A DNA stretch of 8,115 nucleotides from an uncultured Treponema sp. (lineage in GTDB: Bacteria > Spirochaetota > Spirochaetia > Treponematales > Treponemataceae): positions 1 through 8,115 of the forward strand of contig CAKUWD010000126.1 in NCBI GenBank assembly GCA_934699065.1, written 5' to 3'. The notes beneath the pieces were generated by a model. It was given only the letters and a program-made list of their open reading frames with translations, did not search any database and was not told where the DNA came from. Every line of letters begins with the position of its first letter. Within the stretch, counting starts at the first letter, position 1. The position numbers and the translations under genes are program-made. Positions 1-6,457 of the stretch are shown here, in pieces.

Positions 1-830
1 GAACTACTTATTCTATGAAATCTGAACGTGACGGTATCCGCCTTGCAGACCTTGACTGGGATGAAAAGTGGAACGACCTTGACGATGCAGACAAGAAATT
101 CCTTGAACAGTTCAAAGACAAATTGATTTCGATGCGCGTAAACATCGCTGCAAAAATGTACGAGTTCCGCAACGACAATATTCTTTTCGAAGGTGCACAG
201 GGTGCTATGCTCGACCTGGACTCTGGTACATATCCTTATGTATCTTCTGGTGCTTCTTGTTCAGCTGGTGCTGCAACAGGTTCTGGAATTGGTCCTAAGG
301 CCCTCGACAAGATTTATGGTGTATTCAAGGCTTATGAAACTCGTGTAGGAAATGGTCCAATGCCATCTGAGTTCAATGCTGATACAGAAGGCGAACTTTG
401 CGACTACGTTCGTAACACAGGTAATGAGTTTGGTGTAACAACAGGACGTCCACGCCGCTGTGGTTACCTTGACCTCGTAGCCCTCCGCTATGCTTGTCAC
501 GTAAACTCAATCGATAACCTTGTTCTTACTCACCTTGATATTTATGATGATATGAATGAAATCGAAGCATGTGTTGCTTACGATATCGACGGAAAAATTG
601 TAACAGACTTCCCTGCTTCAATTCCTGATTTGAATAAGGCAAAACCTGTTCTTCAGAAGTTCGATGGCTGGAAGGCAGACATCACAAAGTGTACATCTTA
701 CAAGAAGCTTCCAAAAGCTGCCCGCGATTATGTAGAGTTCATCGAAGACTTTACAGGCACAAAGGTTGGAATCGTTTCTGTAGGTGCAGACAGAAACCAG
801 ACTTTCGTTCGCGAGAAGATCTGGAAATAA
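1..830 (+). CDS. purA: Adenylosuccinate synthetase, C-terminal part (5' truncated by window edge)
   Basis: Catalyses the GTP-dependent joining of IMP and aspartate to adenylosuccinate, the first committed step from IMP to AMP, in the cytosol. The first complete codon is at base 3 and the frame is open to the left edge, so the Met codon at 15 is internal. About 275 residues are present, where the family usually has about 430; the missing part is the N-terminal P-loop-like GTP site. Visible family motifs, in order: LFEGAQG with the IMP-site glutamine (about 192-212), DSGTYPYV (about 219-242), ATGSGIGP (about 273-296), YETRVGNGP (about 333-359), GNEFGVTTGRPRR with the IMP/GTP-contacting arginines (about 423-458), and near the end SVGADRNQT (about 777-803), the equivalent of the guanine-binding GPDR motif. 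The loop after PYV is divergent (SSGASCSAGA instead of the TSSNTTAGG-like form of E. coli). The stop is TAA at 828-830. No frameshift is seen. Confidence 0.96.
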   Translation, partial: TTYSMKSERDGIRLADLDWDEKWNDLDDADKKFLEQFKDKLISMRVNIAAKMYEFRNDNILFEGAQGAMLDLDSGTYPYVSSGASCSAGAATGSGIGPKALDKIYGVFKAYETRVGNGPMPSEFNADTEGELCDYVRNTGNEFGVTTGRPRRCGYLDLVALRYACHVNSIDNLVLTHLDIYDDMNEIEACVAYDIDGKIVTDFPASIPDLNKAKPVLQKFDGWKADITKCTSYKKLPKAARDYVEFIEDFTGTKVGIVSVGADRNQTFVREKIWK

Positions 831-841
831 GCAAACAGGCC

Positions 842-918
842 TGTCATTGTCGGGCTTGACCCGACAATCTGTACAGGACAGTGATGTACAGATTCCCCGG
901 TCAAGCCGGGGAATGACA
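842..918. repeat. Palindromic intergenic repeat: two 34-bp hairpin units in inverted orientation
   Basis: Unit A (842-875) and unit B (885-918) are inverted copies separated by 9 bp. The complete element begins TGTCATT and ends AATGACA. Each unit is itself a hairpin with a 9-bp perfect stem and 5-nt loop. In A, ATTGTCGGG (846-854) pairs with CCCGACAAT (860-868). In B, ATTCCCCGG (892-900) pairs with CCGGGGAAT (906-914). After inverting B, the two units match at their ends and loop (TGTCATT, CTTGACC, AATCTGTACA) but differ in the stems, with every change matched on the other arm. No T-run follows on either strand, so it is not a normal intrinsic terminator. Spurious translations across it give peptides such as VIPRLDRGI and VKPDNDR, which I recall as typical by-products of dispersed palindromic repeats in many bacterial genomes; the wider distribution is from memory. 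Confidence 0.85.
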
Positions 919-925
919 CTAATTT

Positions 926-934
926 GGAGAAGAA
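926..934 (+). promoter_or_regulatory. Shine-Dalgarno site supporting a GTG start
   Basis: GGAG at 926-929, within a GGAGAAGAA purine run, lies 5 nt before the GTG at 935. It supports GTG as the start of the lipoprotein gene. No ATG close downstream in this frame would keep the signal peptide. Confidence 0.7.
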
Positions 935-2176
935 GTGAATTTAAAATTCCACATTTCATCATTTTTATTTTTTCTTTTCATCTCCATATTATTTTTTTCC
1001 TGTGGCACTACTTCACAAATCATAAATGAACCCGCAGAAAGTCAACCTTTAACTCAAGCTCCAGATTCAGAAACTTCACATAAAAAACACGACAAGGATA
1101 CAATCACACTTTTATTTGCCGGTGACATTATGGCTCACTCGGTAAATTATTACATCACAACTTATGAAAAAATCTGGCGGGATGTACGCGATGTAATTTC
1201 TGAACAGGATTTAGCCTTTGCTAATATAGAATCGCCGATTGATACAACACGCTCAGCCTCTTCTTACCCTAACTTTAACATGACGCAAAAATATGTTCAG
1301 GCGGCAGTTGATGCAGGTTTTGATGTTTTTTCCCTCTGCAATAATCACACTAACGATCAATACAAAAACGGTATTCTAGAAACAATAAAAACAACCCAGG
1401 CAATTACTCAATACACAAAAGAAAGTTTTGGAAATGACATTTATTTTTCCGGAACAAAGGAAACCGCCGATTCAAAGCTTTCTGCCCTAACCTATAACTA
1501 TTTTGAAGCAAACGGCTGGAAAATTCTTTTTCTGCCAATAACAGAACTTTTGAACCGTCCGGACGCTTCAGATTACATTAATTTTATAAAACCTGATTCT
1601 GATTCACGCAAAGCTTTCATAAAATATGCTAAAGAACTTAGACAGACAAATCCTTGTGATCTTTTTATAATCTCTATTCATACAAGTGAACCAGAGTACA
1701 CCCGAAATATCACAGAAAAGCAGAATCAGTATTATATGGATTTGCTCGAAGCCGGAGCTGATGTTGTATGGGCAAATCACGCTCATATCATCAAGGACCG
1801 CAAAATCGTAGTAGACACAAAGACTGGCCGCGACAAGCTTATCATGTATGCAAACGGAAATACAATTTCCGGCCAGCGCACAAAACCTGAACTCACCTCC
1901 AAAACCCCGACCAGTGAACGTGACAACACCGGTGACGGACTTTTTTACATTGTCACAATGCACAGAGAAAAAGACGGTTCCATGAAAATCAAAAAATGCG
2001 AACCTTATTTTATAACAACCTACATAAACACTGCGAATGAGTATGTTATCAAACCACTCAATCAGGATTTTGTAGATTATCTTTACGACGTTCCACGCAC
2101 AAACTGGGCAAAATATATTGAACGCCGTATCAAAATCAATAAAGAAGCAACAAAGGATTTAATAGAATGGCAATAG
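935..2176 (+). CDS. CapA-family (PGA_cap, metallophosphatase-like) lipoprotein
   Basis: A 413-residue protein. Start GTG at 935 is chosen for its Shine-Dalgarno site and because it gives a complete lipoprotein signal: Asn-Leu-Lys, a hydrophobic stretch from residue 10 to 21, then FFSC with Cys23 as the probable lipidated residue. That is a relaxed lipobox of the kind spirochetes use, so the mature protein should be tethered on the periplasmic side or at the surface. After a polar linker (about 24-55) comes one domain with CapA / poly-gamma-glutamate synthesis motifs: LLFAGDIM (59-66), ANIESP (96-101), NNHTND (136-141), HTSEPEY (249-255), and WANHAHI (279-285). The Asp, Asn, Glu and His residues resemble the calcineurin-like metal ligands of the superfamily. 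The second half departs from the usual HWGxEY and GxHPH forms. No capsule genes are nearby, so polyglutamate synthesis cannot be assumed; substrate and reaction are unknown. Its stop codon overlaps the start of the next gene by 10 bp, which suggests cotranslation. Confidence 0.85.
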   Translation: MNLKFHISSFLFFLFISILFFSCGTTSQIINEPAESQPLTQAPDSETSHKKHDKDTITLLFAGDIMAHSVNYYITTYEKIWRDVRDVISEQDLAFANIESPIDTTRSASSYPNFNMTQKYVQAAVDAGFDVFSLCNNHTNDQYKNGILETIKTTQAITQYTKESFGNDIYFSGTKETADSKLSALTYNYFEANGWKILFLPITELLNRPDASDYINFIKPDSDSRKAFIKYAKELRQTNPCDLFIISIHTSEPEYTRNITEKQNQYYMDLLEAGADVVWANHAHIIKDRKIVVDTKTGRDKLIMYANGNTISGQRTKPELTSKTPTSERDNTGDGLFYIVTMHREKDGSMKIKKCEPYFITTYINTANEYVIKPLNQDFVDYLYDVPRTNWAKYIERRIKINKEATKDLIEWQ

Positions 2177-4800
2177 ATTACAAATCACTTCCCGTATACG
2201 CACAGAAACAAAAAATATTAGACTGTCTTGAAAGCAATCAGGTTGTAATTGTAGAAAGCCCTACCGGCTCAGGAAAAACAACTCAGATTCCGGTCATTTT
2301 GTATGAGGCCGGTTATGCGACAAGCGGCATGATTGGTGTAACACAGCCCCGCCGTATTGCAGCCCTCAGCGTAAGTGAATTCATTTCAAAACAGTTAGGC
2401 ACAACTTACCCCGGACTTGTCGGTTACAAGATGCGTTTCGAAGATTACACAAATAACGACACACGCATTAAAATCATGACGGATGGAATCCTGCTGCAGG
2501 AAATGAAACTGGATCCATGGCTGTCTAAATACAGTGTACTTATGATTGATGAAGCGCATGAACGAAGTCTCAACATTGACTTTGTACTCGGCCTTGTGAA
2601 GCGAGTTCTCCGTGAACGCAAAGACTTCCGCGTAATCGTAAGTTCAGCTACCATGAACACAAAAGTTTTCTCAGAATATTTTGATAACGCGCCTATTGTT
2701 TCAATTGATACAATAACCTTTCCGGTTGCTCTGGTTTACGATCCTGTACCCGGCGGTTCTACAACAACAACTGATTCAGGCTGCGACCAGATTCTTACAA
2801 AAATCTACAACACCGTAGACCGCGTGCTCGACAACGACGAAGATGGGGCAATTCTTATTTTCCTTCCTGGTGAAAAAATCATCAAAGATTGTATGGATAA
2901 GCTTTACTACTCACCTATTGGCCGAAAGCTTCACATACTTCCGCTTTACGGCCGCCTGCCAAAAGAAGAACAGGAAAGAGTTTTTGAAAAAGCTCCTGAA
3001 GGAAAACGCAAGGTAGTAATTTCTACGAATATTGCAGAGACCTCGGTAACCATCAGCGACGTTACAACTGTAATTGATTCTGGTCTCTGTAAATTGAACT
3101 TTTACAGCCCGCGCACCTACACATCAAGCCTCATAGAGTCTCCCGTGTCGCGCGCATCCTGCAATCAGCGTAAAGGACGCGCTGGACGAACACAGCCAGG
3201 AACCTGCTACCGCCTCTATTCCCGCAAAGACTTTGACCTCCGCCCTGAATATACTACCGAAGAGATTTACCGCACAGACCTCAGCGAAGTAGTTCTCCGT
3301 ATGAGCGAACTTGGTATTACAGACTTTTTTGATTTTGATTTTATTGCAAACCCTGGTCGCGAAGGAATCATCGGTGCTGTTGATACGCTTCATATTCTTG
3401 GTGCTCTTGAAGAAGACAATACCCTGTCTTCAATTGGACAGATGATGGTAAAATTCCCACTCGAACCAAGAATCAGCCGTATCATCGTTGAATCAATTAT
3501 GCGTTTCCCGGATGTTCTTGATAAAGCACTTATAGCAGCTTCCTTCCTTAGCGCAAACTCACCATTCGTACTTCCGCCAAATGAAGAAATGGAAGCCCGC
3601 AAGGCCCATCACCGCTTTCAGGATATTCAGGGAGATTTTTGTACATATCTTAATATCCTCAAAGCCTTCAAAGACACAGATAACCGTGAAAAATTCTGCA
3701 AGAAAAATTATCTTGATGAACGCGTAATGGCTGAAATCGAAAACATTAACGAGCAGCTCATAGAAATCGTAAGTGAAAAAATGGGCATACCTGTCGTTGA
3801 AGGAAAAGGCAGCGTGCAGGATTACCTTTGCTGTATTGCTGCAGGAATGCTTCAGTTTGTATGTATCCGCACCGGTCGTGAAAGTTACAGAAGCCTCACA
3901 GCAGACCATATCTGTATTCACCCGGGCAGTGTTATGTTTAAAAAAGATCCTGTATTTATTGTTGCAGGAGAAATTATCAGAACAAGCCGCATTTACGCTT
4001 CGAGTGTTTCACCTCTCACCCGCCCTATGCTGGATACAATTAACCCTGAATTGTTTGAGCGTCTTATGGCCTGTAAAAAAGCAAAAGACACTTCCCGCGA
4101 AGAACGTATGCTTGAACAGGATAGAAACAGAGCTGCAAAAGCCTTGCGTCGTCAGGAAGCAGAAGAACAGCGCAAAAACGGAAAGAAGGCAAAAAAAGCG
4201 GCAGCACTCGCAGGACATTCAAACCTCAACGAACCACTTCCAGAAGATTCACTTTCTCTCGGAGGATTTCTTTTTGCAACAAAAAAAGTCAAAGGAAAAA
4301 AGACTGCTTTACTGCCACTTGAAAATCTTCTTTCTGCACTCCAAAATGAAAAGAATAAAAATAAACTGAATAATGCCGGTCAGATGAAAGGAATTGTTAC
4401 ATTGTCTGATGGTGGTACTATACTTGCAGGAGAAAAAGTTTCACTTATTATTGAACTGGCAAATACTCTTGATCTTCGTCCTCTGGCTGAAAAAAAATGG
4501 AACCGCCACATGAATGTAGACGTGAACGATCCGCTCCAAAAGGAACAGCTTGTAGATTCTCTTTCCTTTATTCTTAGAACAGCAATTGCAAAACAAAAAG
4601 GACGCGAATACGGTTTCATCACTCTTTACAATAATGGAAACGGCAGCTACTGGTTCAAAGTTTCACGAGGCTTTTCTACTGCACTTATGGAAACTCATTC
4701 AAGTCTCGAAACTCTTGTAGAAGAAAATGTAGATTGGAGCAAAGAAGAATCCGCCGCAATCAATAAAGCACTGGCGCTGGTTAACAACTTATATAAATAA
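2167..4800 (+). CDS. hrpA: ATP-dependent RNA helicase, DEAH-box HrpA type, with unusual C-terminal extension
   Basis: An 877-residue cytosolic superfamily 2 helicase expected to use ATP to remodel RNA or ribonucleoprotein. Motifs in order: Walker A SPTGSGKTT (31-39), TQPRR (59-63), the TDGILLQEM region (105-113), DEAH (128-131), SSAT (159-162), IFLPG (231-235), STNIAETSVTI (286-296), and QRKGRAGR (334-341). The helicase-associated HA2 region follows (about 370-480), then an OB-fold-like segment around HPGSVMFKKDPVFIVAGE to TSRIY (585-610). This layout fits HrpA and the eukaryotic Prp-type DEAH proteins. E. coli HrpA has about 1300 residues and HrpB about 809; I see no typical HrpB C-terminal domain. 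Residues about 636-680 form a highly charged Lys/Arg/Glu-rich, probably coiled-coil linker, and 690-877 is a further region I do not recognise. The ATG at 2167 overlaps the upstream gene by 10 bp, with AAAGGA at 2152-2157 as a possible ribosome site. The stop is TAA at 4798-4800. Confidence 0.9.
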   Translation: MAIDYKSLPVYAQKQKILDCLESNQVVIVESPTGSGKTTQIPVILYEAGYATSGMIGVTQPRRIAALSVSEFISKQLGTTYPGLVGYKMRFEDYTNNDTRIKIMTDGILLQEMKLDPWLSKYSVLMIDEAHERSLNIDFVLGLVKRVLRERKDFRVIVSSATMNTKVFSEYFDNAPIVSIDTITFPVALVYDPVPGGSTTTTDSGCDQILTKIYNTVDRVLDNDEDGAILIFLPGEKIIKDCMDKLYYSPIGRKLHILPLYGRLPKEEQERVFEKAPEGKRKVVISTNIAETSVTISDVTTVIDSGLCKLNFYSPRTYTSSLIESPVSRASCNQRKGRAGRTQPGTCYRLYSRKDFDLRPEYTTEEIYRTDLSEVVLRMSELGITDFFDFDFIANPGREGIIGAVDTLHILGALEEDNTLSSIGQMMVKFPLEPRISRIIVESIMRFPDVLDKALIAASFLSANSPFVLPPNEEMEARKAHHRFQDIQGDFCTYLNILKAFKDTDNREKFCKKNYLDERVMAEIENINEQLIEIVSEKMGIPVVEGKGSVQDYLCCIAAGMLQFVCIRTGRESYRSLTADHICIHPGSVMFKKDPVFIVAGEIIRTSRIYASSVSPLTRPMLDTINPELFERLMACKKAKDTSREERMLEQDRNRAAKALRRQEAEEQRKNGKKAKKAAALAGHSNLNEPLPEDSLSLGGFLFATKKVKGKKTALLPLENLLSALQNEKNKNKLNNAGQMKGIVTLSDGGTILAGEKVSLIIELANTLDLRPLAEKKWNRHMNVDVNDPLQKEQLVDSLSFILRTAIAKQKGREYGFITLYNNGNGSYWFKVSRGFSTALMETHSSLETLVEENVDWSKEESAAINKALALVNNLYK

Positions 4801-4828
4801 TTAGTAACTCAAAATACCAGCTGCTCTC

Positions 4829-4955
4829 ATAAAAAATGGCACACGCCAACGGGAGAATTGGTAAAGCTAAAAATTGCTTTGCAATTTTTTTAACGCTTTG
4901 CTATTAAACACCGGCCGCCAGCGGCCTTACACATGTTGTCGCAGCCATTTTTTAT
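4829..4955. repeat. 127-bp structured element with 12-bp terminal inverted repeats
   Basis: This fills most of the 185-bp gap between the convergent helicase and HEAT-protein genes and has no coding potential that I can see. Its ends are perfect inverted repeats, ATAAAAAATGGC (4829-4840) and GCCATTTTTTAT (4944-4955). Just inside, CCAAC (4846-4850) can pair with GTTG (4935-4938), and TGGTAA (4859-4864) with TTACACA (4927-4933) if A4931 bulges. Two internal hairpins follow. The first is AT-rich, 4869-4877 with 4881-4889, flanked by GTAAAGC (4861-4867) and GCTTTGC (4895-4901), which also pair through one G-T wobble but compete with the TGGTAA pairing. The second is GC-rich, GGCCGC-CA-GCGGCC (4913-4926). 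The whole may fold as a branched structure on either strand. Candidates are a miniature inverted-repeat element, a dispersed structured repeat, a composite terminator, or less likely an attC-like site. The flanks (4801-4828 and 4956-4985) show nothing I can name. Confidence 0.75.
4869..4891. terminator. Possible bidirectional intrinsic terminator hairpin
   Basis: A 9-bp stem AAAAATTGC / GCAATTTTT with a TTT loop is followed on the plus strand by a run of seven T (4885-4891, partly in the stem). On the minus strand the same stem ends in five T. It lies 68 bp after the helicase stop and about 95 bp after the HEAT gene stop, a sensible place for a shared terminator of convergent genes. The stem has only two G-C pairs, so it is weak alone. 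The outer GCCATTTTTT end of the larger element may contribute. Confidence 0.4.
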
Positions 4956-4985
4956 TACGCATCTTGTATTTTATTTCCTGTTATT

Positions 4986-6455
4986 TTATTTAGAATCAGC
5001 GCCAGATGTTTTATCTTCCTCATCTTCAATATTTAGCATCTTTTTAATTCTATTCTTTACACCAGAGTTTGCCTTTTTGTCAGCATAAATGGCACGCATT
5101 GTAGTTTCTGCAGAATTAAATTTATTAATTTTATAAATATCAAGCCCCAGACTTTGAGTTGTTGAATCTTTTGAAGCCAGATATTTCAGACAAATATCTT
5201 CATAAGCCGCATTCTCATACTTTGCCAGTTCTTTTCCAATTGCATAACGCAAATCTTTACGTTTATCGTCTTTAAGACACTCCTCTGCAAGTTCAAGGAT
5301 TTCTTTTTCTCCGGCATTTCCTTCTTTCAGAAGAACTTCTACAATTTTCTTTTTAGTTGCATCTCCAACTTTTTTATCTTTTATCTGAGTAATAAGAAAA
5401 TCATTTCCTTCACTTGTATTAAGGGCAGCAATAGAATTATAAGCTTCATCCTTTATTACTTTTTCGCTGTCGTTTTTAGCACGATAAATCAAATAAGGAA
5501 TAGAGTCTGTCATTTTATTTTCTTTTGCAGTCTTTATAGCTTCCTGACGAACTCTCCAGTGTTCATCACGAATTCCCTGCATTACAGTTTCCTGAGCTTC
5601 AATAACATCTGGAAAATGAGAAAGTCCTTTTATAACATACTGTCTGAGGTTAGGATCATTTTCTGAAAAAAGAGAAGTTAAAACAGGAACTGATTCTTTC
5701 TTTTCCATAAGGCCCAGAGCTTCTGCTGCATACATACGAACATAAAGATTTTCATCCTCATCTTCGGCAATTTCTACCATTTTATCCCAGGTTTGGATTG
5801 CATGCATTTTTCCACAGGTGCGCATAAGAGTCTGACGCTGAGCATCACTGAGGTCTTCACGCTCAAGGTACTCAACAAGGAACATAGCTTCTGAAGGTCC
5901 ACCGATTTCGCCGATTGTTGCAATTGCATCATTAAAATAAGAATCATTTTCTGACTCAATCAGAGAAAGAACTGCAGGCACAGCCTCTTTTGTTTTTACA
6001 GTTGACACGTACTGAAAGCAGGCTTTTACTAAATCACCTTTTTCTTCATAAGGATCATTCAAAACTTCTACAGCATAATCTTCAAGACAAGGATCTTCCT
6101 GCTGCTTAAAATAATTCAGGACTTTTTGTTTTATTACTGTATTTTTTGAAACCTGAAACACATCATATATTTCTTCGGTAAAACGAGGGTCATCATTTTT
6201 TATAAGTTCATCAATTAAAGAAGATATTTCCGACGGAATTCCATATTTTATTGTGTTGGATTTATTTTCGTAATCTTTTTCACTTTCATCTTTTTCTGCG
6301 GCTTTGGCTGCTTTTTCTTTATCTATTGCTTTTGGTCGTTTTGCAGCTGGAATTTCTGAAATTCCGCCTTTTGAAGCTTTGATATCTTCATCTGCGGTCT
6401 GAGCATATAATGAGAAAGAAAATATCAGACACAATAAAAATAATAATTTCTTCAT
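4986..6455 (-). CDS. Secreted HEAT-repeat protein, function unknown
   Basis: A 489-residue protein. The N-terminus is a clear Sec signal: MKK, a hydrophobic core (4-16), and SLYA before QTA, giving probable signal peptidase I cleavage after Ala18. The only early cysteine (9) lies inside the hydrophobic core, so it is not an obvious lipoprotein. Residues about 27-65 are a charged Lys/Glu/Ala-rich linker. From about 75 to 465 the sequence is a chain of paired amphipathic helices of HEAT type, with recognisable units at EAVPAVLSLIES (157-168), YVRMYAAEALGLMEKKESVP (238-257), LRQYVIKGLSHFPD (270-283) and WRVRQEAIKTAKENKM (300-315). The tail is acidic (477-489). Such solenoids usually act as binding scaffolds; no catalytic motif is visible and the partner is unknown. 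The start ATG is 2 bp after the tgt stop with a strong Shine-Dalgarno, so it is the last gene of the permease-tgt-HEAT operon. A periplasmic envelope role is inferred from the signal peptide and the permease two genes upstream. Confidence 0.88.
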   Translation of the reverse strand: MKKLLFLLCLIFSFSLYAQTADEDIKASKGGISEIPAAKRPKAIDKEKAAKAAEKDESEKDYENKSNTIKYGIPSEISSLIDELIKNDDPRFTEEIYDVFQVSKNTVIKQKVLNYFKQQEDPCLEDYAVEVLNDPYEEKGDLVKACFQYVSTVKTKEAVPAVLSLIESENDSYFNDAIATIGEIGGPSEAMFLVEYLEREDLSDAQRQTLMRTCGKMHAIQTWDKMVEIAEDEDENLYVRMYAAEALGLMEKKESVPVLTSLFSENDPNLRQYVIKGLSHFPDVIEAQETVMQGIRDEHWRVRQEAIKTAKENKMTDSIPYLIYRAKNDSEKVIKDEAYNSIAALNTSEGNDFLITQIKDKKVGDATKKKIVEVLLKEGNAGEKEILELAEECLKDDKRKDLRYAIGKELAKYENAAYEDICLKYLASKDSTTQSLGLDIYKINKFNSAETTMRAIYADKKANSGVKNRIKKMLNIEDEEDKTSGADSK

Positions 6456-6457
6456 AT

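Noticed and set aside
842..918. Intrinsic terminator for purA
   Set aside because: The hairpins are strong, but no T-run follows on either strand, and the paired inverted design fits a dispersed repeat better.
618..1029. Short open frames on both strands (618-962 minus, 728-919 minus, 784-1029 plus)
   Set aside because: They run through the end of purA and the palindromic repeat. Their peptides (VIPRLDRGI, VKPDNDR, FPGLTGES) are translations of the repeat and not a gene, and they lack ribosome sites of their own.
1604..1963. Antisense open frame of 119 codons opposite the CapA-like gene
   Set aside because: It lies fully opposite a coding region with intact family motifs. The peptide is Cys-rich and without a recognisable domain.
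3559..3921. Antisense open frame of 120 codons opposite hrpA
   Set aside because: It is opposite the HA2/OB region of a well-supported gene and has no motif or ribosome site.
3773..4369. 198-codon open frame on the plus strand inside the helicase gene
   Set aside because: It is in a different frame from a helicase gene with full motifs. The composition is Lys/Gln/Cys/Leu-rich with no recognisable domain, a by-product of the purine-rich coding strand.
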